From assembly GCF_023278085.1 (NCBI RefSeq), contig NZ_CP066265.1, positions 1-64,000 of the forward strand: DNA of 64,000 nucleotides, in the 5' to 3' direction. Shown in pieces: positions 36,843-47,447 of the stretch. The position numbers were made by a program, and so were the translations under genes. The notes under the pieces were generated by a model. That model was not told the DNA's origin, made no database searches, and saw nothing but the letters and a program-made list of their open reading frames with translations. Source of the stretch: Pseudomonas syringae. Its GTDB lineage: Bacteria; Pseudomonadota; Gammaproteobacteria; Pseudomonadales; Pseudomonadaceae. Every line of letters starts with the position of its first letter. The stretch's first letter is position 1.

Positions 36843-37565
36843 TCAGTCGGCCAGCGCGGCGCGCTGCAGTTCGAACAGTTCGGTCATGCCTTTCTGGGCC
36901 AGTGCAAGCATCGCGTTCAGCTCTTCAGGCTGGAATGGCGCGCCTTCGGCAGTGCCCTGGACCTCGATGAAGCCGCCAGCACTGGTCATCACCACGTTCA
37001 GATCGGTTTCGGCAGCGGAATCTTCAAGGTAGTCCAGATCAAGCACCGGCTCACCTTGATACATGCCCACGGAAACCGCGGCAATCATCTGCTTGAGCGG
37101 GTCGCCGCCTTTCAGGCCGCCGCGCTTCTTGATCACTTTCAGCGCATCGGCCAGTGCAACCATCGCGCCGGTGATGGACGCGGTACGCGTGCCGCCATCG
37201 GCCTGAATGACATCGCAATCGACATACAGGGTGACGTCGCCCAGCTTGGACATGTCCAGCGCTGCACGCAGCGAACGACCGATCAGGCGCTGGATTTCCA
37301 GGGTGCGACCACCCTGTTTGCCACGGCTGGCTTCACGCTGGTTACGCTCGCCGGTGGCGCGCGGCAGCATGCCGTACTCGGCGGTCAGCCAGCCTTGGCC
37401 CTGGCCCTTGAGGAAGCGTGGTACGCCGTTTTCGACGCTGACGGTGCAGATCACCTTGGTGTCACCAAACTCGACCAGTACAGAACCCTCGGCGTGTTTG
37501 GTGTAGTTGCGGGTGATGCGAATCGAGCGGAGCTGATCGGCGGCGCGACCACTTGGACGTTTCAT
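36843..37565 (-). CDS. rph: Ribonuclease PH
   Basis: Phosphate-dependent 3'-5' exoribonuclease of 240 residues that trims tRNA 3' ends. [30 protein letters not shown] is the family start, GMLPRAT and [14 protein letters not shown] form the RNA and phosphate site, and [18 protein letters not shown] near 115 holds the catalytic region. ATG 37565 gives the standard length; an upstream frame would add about 80 unrelated residues. It is divergent from yicC, 293 bases apart. Confidence 0.97.
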   Translation of the reverse strand: MKRPSGRAADQLRSIRITRNYTKHAEGSVLVEFGDTKVICTVSVENGVPRFLKGQGQGWLTAEYGMLPRATGERNQREASRGKQGGRTLEIQRLIGRSLRAALDMSKLGDVTLYVDCDVIQADGGTRTASITGAMVALADALKVIKKRGGLKGGDPLKQMIAAVSVGMYQGEPVLDLDYLEDSAAETDLNVVMTSAGGFIEVQGTAEGAPFQPEELNAMLALAQKGMTELFELQRAALAD

Positions 37566-37858
37566 CTGGGATACCTGTACTGAGACGGAAAACTGCTGAC
37601 CATTATAGGGGCCACAACTGCTGCTGGGCATCTCTAAAACTCGCGGCGGCCGAACCCGCATGATTCGCACGCTCCAAAAACAGCGCTGGATGCCAGGGCC
37701 GGGCGATTTACAGCGCTTTGCATTTCCAGTCACGTTGCCGGATTGGGAGCGGGCGTCGCACTGCGCTACAATCCTGCGCCTCTGCAGCCAGTCGGCTTTC
37801 ACGACACCCATGACAGCCGATTCGTCGCGTTCATGGACTGAATCAAGAGGTACTTCGC

Positions 37859-39380
<1,522 letters not shown>

Positions 39381-39527
39381 TCGAGCCCTTTTCGGGCATC
39401 GGGTTACAGTTTAAAACCTTACCGTTTGTGGCTTGCCGCTTGATGCCTGACCTTGTCCGCTTGTAAACTACCGAGTCCGCTCGCCCATCCGGGCATCGCG
39501 CATCCGCATTTGCTACGAGGAATACCC

Positions 39528-39791
39528 ATGGCCCGCGTAACCGTTGAAGACTGCCTAGAACACGTGGATAACCGCTTTGAGCTGGTCATGCTCTCCACAA
39601 AGCGTGCCCGTCAACTGGCAACCGGCGGCAAAGAGCCAAAGCTGGCGTGGGAAAATGACAAGCCTACCGTCATGGCCCTGCGCGAAATCGCGGCTGGCGT
39701 GATGAGCTACGATGTAATCGCAGAAGCCGAGATCGTCGAAGATGAGCCATTGTTTGCAGCGTTCGAGGACGAGTCAAACGAGGCCGTCTAA
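39528..39791 (+). CDS. rpoZ: RNA polymerase omega subunit
   Basis: Small RNA polymerase subunit of 87 residues. [31 protein letters not shown] and the following [13 protein letters not shown] are diagnostic. ATG 39528 has ACGAGGAA upstream. It probably has its own promoter in the 147-base gap after gmk, and spoT follows 60 bases downstream. Confidence 0.97.
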   Translation: MARVTVEDCLEHVDNRFELVMLSTKRARQLATGGKEPKLAWENDKPTVMALREIAAGVMSYDVIAEAEIVEDEPLFAAFEDESNEAV

Positions 39792-39851
39792 GCCTATGCC
39801 GGGTCGACGTAGTACGGCGCAGGGTAAAAGCCATTGGCAGGGGGTAGCGCC

Positions 39852-41957
39852 TTGCCGAGCATAGACGCCCTCGCCGACAGACTGTCGGCTTACCTCGGCA
39901 AGGACCAGGTCAATCTGGTTCGCCGAGCGTACTTCTACGCCGAACAAGCCCACGACGGCCAGCGCCGTCGCAGCGGCGAAGCGTATGTTACCCACCCGCT
40001 CGCGGTGGCCAATATTCTTGCCGACATGCACATGGACCATCAGAGCCTGATGGCTGCGATGCTGCATGACGTGATCGAAGACACCGGTATTGCCAAGGAA
40101 GCGCTCAGTGCGCAGTTCGGCGAGACCGTCGCGGAACTGGTCGACGGGGTCAGCAAACTGACCCAGATGAATTTCGAGACCAAGGCCGAGGCCCAGGCGG
40201 AAAACTTTCAGAAAATGGCCATGGCCATGGCGCGCGACATTCGCGTGATCCTGGTCAAGCTCGCTGATCGCCTGCACAACATGCGCACGCTGGAAGTCCT
40301 GTCTGGCGAAAAGCGTCGACGCATCGCCAAGGAAACCCTCGAAATCTATGCGCCTATCGCCAATCGGCTGGGCATGCACAACGTGCGTATCGAATTCGAG
40401 GACCTTGGCTTCAAGGCCATGTACCCGATGCGTTCCTCGCGAATCAACCAGGCGGTCAAGCGCGCCAGGGGCAATCGCAAGGAGCTGGTCAACAAGATCG
40501 AAGAATCCCTGAGCCATTGCCTGGCAGTTGACGGCATCGAAGGCGATGTCAGCGGGCGGCAAAAGCATCTTTACGGCATCTACAAGAAGATGCGCGGCAA
40601 GCGTCGCGCCTTCAACGAGATCATGGACGTTTACGCGTTCCGCATCATCGTCGACAAGGTTGATACCTGCTATCGCGTACTGGGCGCTGTACATAATTTG
40701 TACAAGCCGTTACCTGGACGCTTCAAGGATTACATCGCGATTCCCAAGGCTAACGGCTATCAGTCGCTGCATACCACCTTGTTCGGTATGCATGGCGTGC
40801 CCATTGAAATCCAGATTCGCACCCGCGAAATGGAAGAAATGGCCAACAACGGAATCGCCGCGCACTGGTTGTACAAGTCCAGTGACGACGAGCAGCCCAA
40901 GGGCACTCACGCTCGAGCCCGGCAGTGGGTCAAGGGCGTGCTGGAGATGCAGCAGCGCGCGGGCAACTCGCTGGAATTCATCGAAAGCGTCAAGATCGAC
41001 CTGTTCCCGGACGAGGTCTACGTGTTCACGCCGAAAGGCCGGATCATGGAGCTGCCTAAAGGCTCCACCGCCGTGGACTTTGCTTACGCGGTACACACCG
41101 ACGTCGGCAACAGCTGCATCGCCTGCCGTATCAACCGCCGGCTGGCGCCGCTGTCCGAACCGCTGCAAAGCGGCTCCACCGTCGAAATCGTCAGCGCTCC
41201 CGGCGCACGTCCAAACCCGGCATGGCTGAACTTTGTCGTCACCGGCAAGGCGCGTACGCACATTCGTCACGCGCTCAAGCTGCAGCGCCGTTCCGAGTCG
41301 ATCAATCTCGGCGAGCGGCTGCTGAACAAGGTTCTCAACGGTTTCGAATGCAGCCTGGACAAGGTCTCTCAGGAGCGCATCCAGCTGGTACTGACCGAAT
41401 ACCGTGTCGAAGTGCTGGAAGACCTCCTGGAAGACATCGGCCTGGGCAATCGCATGGCTTATGTCGTCGCCCGCCGCCTGCTGGGTGAAGGCGATCAGTT
41501 GCCAAGCCCGGAAGGTCCGCTGGCGATTCGCGGCACCGAAGGTCTGGTACTCAGCTACGCCAAGTGCTGTACGCCCATCCCGGGCGATCCTATTGTCGGC
41601 CACCTGTCTGCGGGCAAGGGCATGGTCGTGCACCTGGATAACTGCCGCAACATCAGTGAAATTCGTCACAACCCGGAAAAATGCATCCAGCTTTCCTGGG
41701 CCAAGGACGTCACTGGCGAATTCAACGTCGAATTGCGTGTCGAACTGGAGCACCAGCGTGGGCTGATCGCCCTGCTGGCCAGCAGCGTCAACGCCGCCGA
41801 TGGCAATATCGAAAAAATCAGCATGGACGAGCGTGATGGTCGCATCAGCGTGGTCCAACTGGTGGTCAGCGTACACGACCGTGTGCACCTGGCCCGCGTG
41901 ATCAGGAAATTGCGCGCCCTTGCCGGGGTGACTCGTATCACCCGGATGCGCGCGTAA
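39852..41957 (+). CDS. spoT: Bifunctional (p)ppGpp synthetase/hydrolase SpoT
   Basis: RelA/SpoT-family enzyme of 701 residues that makes and degrades the stringent-response alarmone. The HD hydrolase domain (about 45-195) includes [10 protein letters not shown]. The synthetase domain (about 230-350) has IYKKMRGK and [14 protein letters not shown] domain (about 385-450) and a C-terminal ACT domain (about 625-701) follow. TTG 39852 gives [15 protein letters not shown] as in other pseudomonads, with GGGG upstream; TTG 39834 would add six residues. Confidence 0.95.
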   Translation: MPSIDALADRLSAYLGKDQVNLVRRAYFYAEQAHDGQRRRSGEAYVTHPLAVANILADMHMDHQSLMAAMLHDVIEDTGIAKEALSAQFGETVAELVDGVSKLTQMNFETKAEAQAENFQKMAMAMARDIRVILVKLADRLHNMRTLEVLSGEKRRRIAKETLEIYAPIANRLGMHNVRIEFEDLGFKAMYPMRSSRINQAVKRARGNRKELVNKIEESLSHCLAVDGIEGDVSGRQKHLYGIYKKMRGKRRAFNEIMDVYAFRIIVDKVDTCYRVLGAVHNLYKPLPGRFKDYIAIPKANGYQSLHTTLFGMHGVPIEIQIRTREMEEMANNGIAAHWLYKSSDDEQPKGTHARARQWVKGVLEMQQRAGNSLEFIESVKIDLFPDEVYVFTPKGRIMELPKGSTAVDFAYAVHTDVGNSCIACRINRRLAPLSEPLQSGSTVEIVSAPGARPNPAWLNFVVTGKARTHIRHALKLQRRSESINLGERLLNKVLNGFECSLDKVSQERIQLVLTEYRVEVLEDLLEDIGLGNRMAYVVARRLLGEGDQLPSPEGPLAIRGTEGLVLSYAKCCTPIPGDPIVGHLSAGKGMVVHLDNCRNISEIRHNPEKCIQLSWAKDVTGEFNVELRVELEHQRGLIALLASSVNAADGNIEKISMDERDGRISVVQLVVSVHDRVHLARVIRKLRALAGVTRITRMRA

Positions 41958-41982
41958 GTCTTTCAATTATCAGGAGTTCTTC

Positions 41983-42363
41983 ATGACCAAGACTGTCATC
42001 ACCAGCGAAAAAGCCCCGGTGGCCATCGGCCCTTATTCCCAGGCGATCAAAGCTGGCAATACCGTCTACATGTCCGGGCAGATCCCGCTGGATCCAGCCA
42101 CCATGGAGCTGGTCGAGGGCATTGAGGCGCAAATCATTCAGGTCTTCGACAACCTGAAATCGGTGGCCGAGGCCGCAGGCGGCTCCTTCAAGGACATCGT
42201 CAAGCTGAACATCTTTCTGACTGACCTGTCTCACTTTGCCAAGGTCAACGAAATCATGGGCACTTACTTCTCGCAGCCTTACCCGGCCCGCGCCGCCATT
42301 GGCGTTGCTGCACTGCCGCGTGGTGCTCAGGTTGAAATGGACGCGATTCTCGTCATCGAATAA
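41983..42363 (+). CDS. ridA: Reactive intermediate deaminase RidA
   Basis: Enamine/imine deaminase of 126 residues: [25 protein letters not shown] near the N terminus and the conserved arginine in [22 protein letters not shown] near 105. It removes reactive 2-aminoacrylate made by PLP enzymes. ATG 41983 has CAGGAG 7 bases upstream. It follows spoT by 25 bases, a conserved arrangement, and is the housekeeping paralogue of the dad-operon copy. Confidence 0.95.
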   Translation: MTKTVITSEKAPVAIGPYSQAIKAGNTVYMSGQIPLDPATMELVEGIEAQIIQVFDNLKSVAEAAGGSFKDIVKLNIFLTDLSHFAKVNEIMGTYFSQPYPARAAIGVAALPRGAQVEMDAILVIE

Positions 42364-42418
42364 ATCCCCCGACGGGGCGTGCCGTGCGCTCCGTTTTCCC
42401 TGAAGGAAGGAATCCGTT

Positions 42419-43156
42419 ATGCGCTCCGCGCTCGTCATCTCGCTGCTCGCCGTCATTTTAGGCGGCTGCGCCAGCCAAGCCGACCGCAACCCGGACGGCA
42501 CCTGGATCAACCAGACAGCCATTGATGCTGCCGTCAAACAAGGCAACTTGCGTCAGGCACTGCTTGCCAATGGTCCCAACCTGGAATGGAAGGTCAACAC
42601 CAAGGCCAACCAGGCTATCTACTCCAATGGTTTCGAACTGGGCGAAGGCAAGATCGTCAGTGCTGCCGAAGGCAAGCTGCACATCGACTTCTACGGCAAC
42701 TTCTTCGAAGACCTGAGCGTGAAGGGCGATGAGCTGGTTCAGGCCGCCAGCGAGTCGGGTCCTGAGCAGCACTTCCAGAAGCCTGAGAAACCGGCTCCTG
42801 AAGGCGCCCAGCCTGGCAGCAGCTTCGAACAAGCCTTGTACGGCGCCTACATGGGTGGCAAGTGGACGATTGTCGAGGGTGATGGTCAAGGCAGCACTGT
42901 TCAGTTCATGCCGGACGGCGGCGTGCAGGGGCTTCCGGAAAACGATCGTTTCGCACTCTGCCTTGCCGGTGATTGTGCGGCGATGAGCGGCGAATACGAC
43001 AGCATGTGGCTGGAAAAAGCCGAGAAAGGTAACCCGTGGATCTTTGCCCGTAAGGGTAAGCAACTGGAAATCTTCCAGGCGGTGAACAATGCCGGTGCAG
43101 ACCAGATGCCTGAATTGCGTCCTGGCCCACGTCGCTGGTTGCTGGAACAGCAGTAA
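42419..43156 (+). CDS. Putative lipoprotein of unknown function
   Basis: Protein of 245 residues with a lipoprotein signal (MRSALVISLLAVILGGCAS), Cys17 being the likely lipid site. A region about 20-100 contains repeated polar positions (TKANQAIYSNGFELGEGKIV). A proline-rich linker (about 120-140) and a C-terminal part with CLAGDC near residue 183 follow. I do not recognise a catalytic motif. AAGGAAGGAA precedes ATG 42419. It follows ridA by 55 bases and seems a conserved Pseudomonas envelope protein. Confidence 0.75.
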   Translation: MRSALVISLLAVILGGCASQADRNPDGTWINQTAIDAAVKQGNLRQALLANGPNLEWKVNTKANQAIYSNGFELGEGKIVSAAEGKLHIDFYGNFFEDLSVKGDELVQAASESGPEQHFQKPEKPAPEGAQPGSSFEQALYGAYMGGKWTIVEGDGQGSTVQFMPDGGVQGLPENDRFALCLAGDCAAMSGEYDSMWLEKAEKGNPWIFARKGKQLEIFQAVNNAGADQMPELRPGPRRWLLEQQ

Positions 43157-43237
43157 GCGCTTCATGAATCATTGCTTCATGAACCAGGAGTGCCGTTCGA
43201 GGCGCTCCTGATTTGCACTCGCTCTACCCTTGAAGTG

Positions 43238-44086
43238 TTACCCCAGTAGAGCCGCATAGCCAGCCCGGTAATCCGGGTACACCGGTGCCCATCCCAACGC
43301 GCGCGCCTTGGCATTGCTACAGCGTTTGCTGCCGACACGCTGCAGGCTGACCTCCTCCGACCATTCGCTGACACCCAGATACTCACGTATCCACGCCACC
43401 ACATCGGCCAGCGCGGCAGGATCGTCGTCGACGCCCAGATAACAGCTTTCCAGCGCCACGCCGCGCTGATCCGCTTGCAGCAGGTACGCCAGCAGGCTGG
43501 CTGCATCATCGGCATGAATGCGATTGGCGTAGACCGGCGGATCGACCCTGACGCTATGCCCCTGACGTACACGATTCGACAGGTCGCTGCGACCAGGGCC
43601 GTAAATGCCCGTCAGTCTCACCGCAGTGGCAGGTAGCCCGCTGTTCAGCGCCAGCTGTTCGGCTTCCAGCATCACCGTGCCGGTGTAGCTGCCGGGTTCG
43701 GTAGCCGAGTGCTCATCGACCCACTCGCCGTCCTGCTGGCCATAGACGCCACTGCTGGAGACGAAGATCACCCGTTTAGGCTGCTGACCGGCCTGCTTCA
43801 GCCAGCCCAATACGTTTCTCAGCCCTTCGACATAAGCCATTCGATAGCCCGCTTCGTCACGCTGTGAAGGTGTGGCGCAATAAACCACGTAATCGAGCGG
43901 CGCAGTGGGCCAGCTATCCGGTTTTTCAGCCTTGAACAGATCAGCCTCAACGCCGATCACCCCGTCCGGTAGCTCGGAAACCGTACGTCGCAGCCCATGC
44001 ACAGCCCAGCCATCCGACATCAGCCGGGTGGCGAGTCGAGAGCCGATATCGCCGCAACCAGCGATCAGGAGGGAAGGCGCAGTCAT
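43238..44086 (-). CDS. SDR-family NAD(P)-dependent epimerase/reductase
   Basis: Atypical short-chain dehydrogenase/reductase of 282 residues. The N-terminal motif LLIAGCGDIGSRLATRL replaces the classical GxxGxxG, as in YeeZ-like proteins. VSSSGVYGQQDGEWVDE near 112 and IYGPGR near 164 are of the extended-SDR type. The substrate is not known. ATG 44086 has GGAGA 7 bases upstream. It is divergent from exbB. Confidence 0.83.
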   Translation of the reverse strand: MTAPSLLIAGCGDIGSRLATRLMSDGWAVHGLRRTVSELPDGVIGVEADLFKAEKPDSWPTAPLDYVVYCATPSQRDEAGYRMAYVEGLRNVLGWLKQAGQQPKRVIFVSSSGVYGQQDGEWVDEHSATEPGSYTGTVMLEAEQLALNSGLPATAVRLTGIYGPGRSDLSNRVRQGHSVRVDPPVYANRIHADDAASLLAYLLQADQRGVALESCYLGVDDDPAALADVVAWIREYLGVSEWSEEVSLQRVGSKRCSNAKARALGWAPVYPDYRAGYAALLG

Positions 44087-44184
44087 TCGAAATCTCCAGA
44101 TGAAGGTGGTATCAGCACCGTAAAACTCTTCTTAAAAACAGGATCATTCACGCTGATATGTAAAAAAGCTACCACATTGCTTTT

Positions 44185-44203
44185 GTTAACAAGAACGATT
44201 TGC
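44185..44203. promoter_or_regulatory. Possible Fur box upstream of exbB
   Basis: The 19-base segment GTTAACAAGAACGATTTGC matches the Fur consensus at about 10 positions and overlaps a possible promoter (TTGTTA at 44183, AATAAT at 44204). It lies 92 bases before exbB. The match is weak, and iron control is expected mainly because the genes encode a TonB energising complex. Confidence 0.35.
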
Positions 44204-44294
44204 AATAATGGCAGCCCATTTGTTCCCCGTGAGCGTCGAAAGCACTACGCGACGTACAGGAACCCTCCCTATTTCTCTCTCAGGTCCGGCCAGC

Positions 44295-45245
44295 ATGACA
44301 CGCAATCAATCAATCGCTTCGCCAACCAGACTGCCCCGCGCATGGCGCGGTATCGCGGCCCTAGTCTTGAGCCTGATGCTCGCGCCGATGGCGCTTGCGG
44401 ATCAATCGGCACCTACGTCTGCGCCTGCCACTGCTCCGGCAGCGGCTGCACCAGCTGCAACCGGTGTCGCTGCACCTGACGCCGTTCCTGCGCAGACGCT
44501 TGAGCCGGTCGCCGAAGACAACAGCCTGGGCATGGCGCACGATCTGTCGCCATGGGGCATGTACCAGAACGCTGACGTGGTCGTCAAAGCGGTCATGATC
44601 GGCCTCGCCATTGCTTCGATCATCACGTGGACCATCTGGATCTCCAAAGGCTTCGAGCTGCTGGGTGCCAAGCGCCGCTTGCGTGGCGAGATCGTCAACC
44701 TGAAGAAAGCCCGCTCCCTCAACGAAGCGAGCGCCACCGCCAGCAAGGAAGGCACCCTTGCCCACCTGCTGGTGCACGATGCCCTCGAAGAGATGCGCCT
44801 CTCGGCCAACAGCCGTGAGCGTGAGGGTATCAAAGAGCGTGTCAGCTTCCGCCTTGAGCGTCTGGTGGCTGCCTGCGGCCGTAACATGAGCATGGGCACC
44901 GGCGTGCTGGCGACCATTGGTTCGACCGCACCTTTCGTCGGCCTGTTCGGCACAGTGTGGGGCATCATGAACAGCTTCATCGGCATCGCCAAGACCCAGA
45001 CCACCAACCTTGCCGTGGTTGCGCCCGGCATTGCCGAAGCGCTGTTGGCAACCGCGCTCGGTCTGGTTGCCGCGATTCCGGCGGTGGTCATCTACAACGT
45101 GTTCGCCCGCTCCATCGCCGGTTACAAGGCTCAGGTTTCCGATGCCTCTGCGCACGTTCTGCTGTTGGTCAGCCGCGATCTGGATCACCTGCCCGAGCCG
45201 ACCGAACGCAATCAACAACAACCGCACATGGTCAAGGTGGGCTAA
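44295..45245 (+). CDS. exbB: TonB-system proton channel subunit ExbB
   Basis: Inner-membrane proton channel subunit of 316 residues. A long N-terminal periplasmic extension with signal-like helix (LVLSLMLAPMALADQS) and an Ala/Pro-rich stretch precede the MotA/TolQ/ExbB domain. LATIGSTAPFVGLFGTVWGIMNSFIGI near residue 205 and GIAEALLATALGLVAAIPAVVIYN near 245 are diagnostic. ATG 44295 is chosen over a frame start 29 codons earlier that lacks a signal. exbD and tonB follow in one operon. Confidence 0.94.
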   Translation: MTRNQSIASPTRLPRAWRGIAALVLSLMLAPMALADQSAPTSAPATAPAAAAPAATGVAAPDAVPAQTLEPVAEDNSLGMAHDLSPWGMYQNADVVVKAVMIGLAIASIITWTIWISKGFELLGAKRRLRGEIVNLKKARSLNEASATASKEGTLAHLLVHDALEEMRLSANSREREGIKERVSFRLERLVAACGRNMSMGTGVLATIGSTAPFVGLFGTVWGIMNSFIGIAKTQTTNLAVVAPGIAEALLATALGLVAAIPAVVIYNVFARSIAGYKAQVSDASAHVLLLVSRDLDHLPEPTERNQQQPHMVKVG

Positions 45246-45248
45246 CAC

Positions 45249-45674
45249 GTGGGCCTGCATCTTAACGAAGGCGGCGACGATCTCGCCGAGAACCACGAAA
45301 TCAACGTGACGCCGTTCATCGACGTCATGCTGGTGCTGTTGATCATATTCATGGTGGCGGCCCCGCTGGCGACCGTGGACATCAAGGTCGACCTGCCAGC
45401 CTCCACGGCCAAGCCGCAACCCAGACCTGAAAAACCGGTCTTCCTCAGCGTCAAGACGGACAAGAGCCTGTACCTGGGCGACGAGAAGGTGGCGCGCGAG
45501 CAGATCGGTCAGATCCTGGATGCCCGCACCAAGGGCAAGAAGGACACCACGATCTTCTTCCAGGCCGACAAGGGTGTGGATTACGGCGATCTGATGGAAG
45601 TCATGAACACGCTTCGGGGTGCGGGTTACCTGAAGGTCGGTCTGGTGGGTCTTGAGACGGCTGGTAAGAAATGA
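45249..45674 (+). CDS. exbD: TonB-system subunit ExbD
   Basis: Single-helix subunit of 141 residues with a cytoplasmic tail, a transmembrane helix (VMLVLLIIFMVAAPLAT, about 25-42) containing the proton-carrying aspartate just before it (TPFIDVMLVLL), and a periplasmic domain. GTG 45249 lies 3 bases after the exbB stop. Its end overlaps tonB by 4 bases (ATGA), indicating coupled translation. Confidence 0.95.
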   Translation: MGLHLNEGGDDLAENHEINVTPFIDVMLVLLIIFMVAAPLATVDIKVDLPASTAKPQPRPEKPVFLSVKTDKSLYLGDEKVAREQIGQILDARTKGKKDTTIFFQADKGVDYGDLMEVMNTLRGAGYLKVGLVGLETAGKK

Positions 45675-46420
45675 TCAGTACGCGCCAAAAACTGACGCGC
45701 TATAGCGGTAGTCTGTTGTTGGTGCTGGCCGTGCACGCGATTGCGATCATTGTTGCCCTTCGGTGGCCCGCCTCTCAGGCGATCGAGCTGCCACCGGCTG
45801 CCATGATGGTCGAACTCGCACCAGTGCCAGAGCTTGCACCGCCGCCACCTCCCCAGGTTGTTCAGCCACCACAGCCGCCCGCACCGGAAGAGCAGACACC
45901 GATGCCGGAGGTCGCCGAGGCGCCGAAGCCGGAAATCGTGGTGCCCAAAAAAGTCGAAAAGCCCAAACCGAAGCCGCAGCCGCCCAAGCCGCAGAAAAAG
46001 CCTGAGCCGCCTCAGGAAAAGCCTGCTGCAGAGAAGCCGGTCGATACTCCGCCGACGCCGGCCAAACCAGAGAAGTCGGCTGCCCCGACGCCGCCTGCTG
46101 CTGCGCCTTCGCCGCCCAGCAACGCATTGCCAAACTGGCAGGGCGATTTGCTGAGCCATCTCGGCAAGTACAAAAAATACCCTGAGGACGCACGCCGTCG
46201 TGGCATGCAAGGTGTGGCTCGCCTGCGCTTCGTGGTGGACGCTGATGGCAACGTGCTGTCTTACTCGATCGCCAATACTTCAGGCAGCCCGGCGCTGGAT
46301 CGAGCGACCATGGAAATGATCCGTCGCGCTCAGCCGCTGCCCAAGCCACCCAAGGAAATTCTCAACAACGGCACCATTGAAATCCTCGCACCGTTCGTTT
46401 ATTCGCTGGATAAACGCTGA
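45671..46420 (+). CDS. tonB: Energy transducer TonB
   Basis: Periplasm-spanning protein of 249 residues that energises outer-membrane receptors. An N-terminal helix (LLLVLAVHAIAIIVALRW) is followed by a proline- and lysine-rich span (about 47-150, with PKPEIVVPKKVEKPKPKP-type repeats). The C-terminal TonB domain has YPEDARRRGMQGVARLRFVVD near 175 and SPALDRATMEMIRRAQPLPKPP. It closes the exbB-exbD-tonB operon, which would power siderophore and vitamin uptake. Confidence 0.95.
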   Translation: MISTRQKLTRYSGSLLLVLAVHAIAIIVALRWPASQAIELPPAAMMVELAPVPELAPPPPPQVVQPPQPPAPEEQTPMPEVAEAPKPEIVVPKKVEKPKPKPQPPKPQKKPEPPQEKPAAEKPVDTPPTPAKPEKSAAPTPPAAAPSPPSNALPNWQGDLLSHLGKYKKYPEDARRRGMQGVARLRFVVDADGNVLSYSIANTSGSPALDRATMEMIRRAQPLPKPPKEILNNGTIEILAPFVYSLDKR

Positions 46421-46512
46421 ATCGCACTTTTGTTACGCATGAGTGCTTCTGATAACGTGCGTCTATCGATTGCACCCGCTATGCTGGGCCCGCAACTTCA
46501 TGGACGCCCGTT

Positions 46513-47436
46513 ATGACCCTTACAGAATTGCGCTATATCGTTACGCTCGCCCAAGAGCAACACTTTGGCCACGCTGCCGAGCGCTGCCACGTCAGCCAGC
46601 CAACGCTGTCGGTGGGTGTCAAGAAACTGGAAGACGAACTCGGTGTGCTGATTTTCGAGCGCAGCAAGAGTGCTGTGCGTCTTACCCCGGTGGGCGAAGG
46701 AATTGTGGCCCAGGCACAGAAGGTGCTGGAGCAGGCTCAGGGCATTCGCGAACTGGCCCAGGCAGGCAAGAATCAACTGACCGCGCCGCTGAAAGTCGGT
46801 GCAATCTACACCGTTGGCCCTTATCTGTTTCCGCACCTGATCCCGCAACTGCACCGGGTTGCCCCGCAGATGCCGTTGTACATCGAAGAAAACTTCACTC
46901 ACGTCCTGCGCGACAAACTGCGTAACGGCGAGCTGGATGCCGTGATCATTGCCTTGCCGTTCAACGAAGCGGACGTGCTGACCCTGCCGCTCTACGACGA
47001 GCCATTCTCGGTGTTGATGCCGGCCGGCCATCCCTGGACTCAGAAAGAGACCATCGATGCTGCGGCGCTCAATGACAAGAGCCTGCTGTTGCTGGGTGAA
47101 GGCCACTGCTTCCGTGATCAGGTTCTGGAAGCCTGCCCGACGCTGGGCAAGGGCAACGAAGGCGCGAAGCACACGACGGTCGAGTCCAGCTCGCTGGAAA
47201 CCATCCGCCACATGGTCGCATCGGGATTGGGTATTTCGATCCTGCCGCTGTCGGCGGTCGACAGCCATCATTACGCTCCCGGCGTGATCGAAGTACGCCC
47301 ATTGACGCCGCCCGTGCCGTTTCGCACGGTCGCCATCGCGTGGCGCGCAAGTTTCCCACGGCCCAAAGCCATCGAGATTCTCGCTGACTCCGCACGTCTG
47401 TGCTCAGTGGCTCGTCCGAAAACAGAAGCGAGCTAG
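46513..47436 (+). CDS. oxyR: Hydrogen peroxide regulator OxyR
   Basis: LysR-family regulator of 307 residues that activates peroxide defence. The helix-turn-helix is at about 18-37 (HFGHAAERCHVSQPTLS). The redox pair is present exactly as in E. coli OxyR: Cys199 in GEGHCFRDQ and Cys208 in LEACP. The C-terminal PFRTVAIAWR is typical. ATG 46513 (MTLTELRYIVTLAQEQHFG) is the family start. recG follows after 11 bases, as in other pseudomonads. Confidence 0.96.
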   Translation: MTLTELRYIVTLAQEQHFGHAAERCHVSQPTLSVGVKKLEDELGVLIFERSKSAVRLTPVGEGIVAQAQKVLEQAQGIRELAQAGKNQLTAPLKVGAIYTVGPYLFPHLIPQLHRVAPQMPLYIEENFTHVLRDKLRNGELDAVIIALPFNEADVLTLPLYDEPFSVLMPAGHPWTQKETIDAAALNDKSLLLLGEGHCFRDQVLEACPTLGKGNEGAKHTTVESSSLETIRHMVASGLGISILPLSAVDSHHYAPGVIEVRPLTPPVPFRTVAIAWRASFPRPKAIEILADSARLCSVARPKTEAS

Positions 47437-47447
47437 GCAGAAAAACA

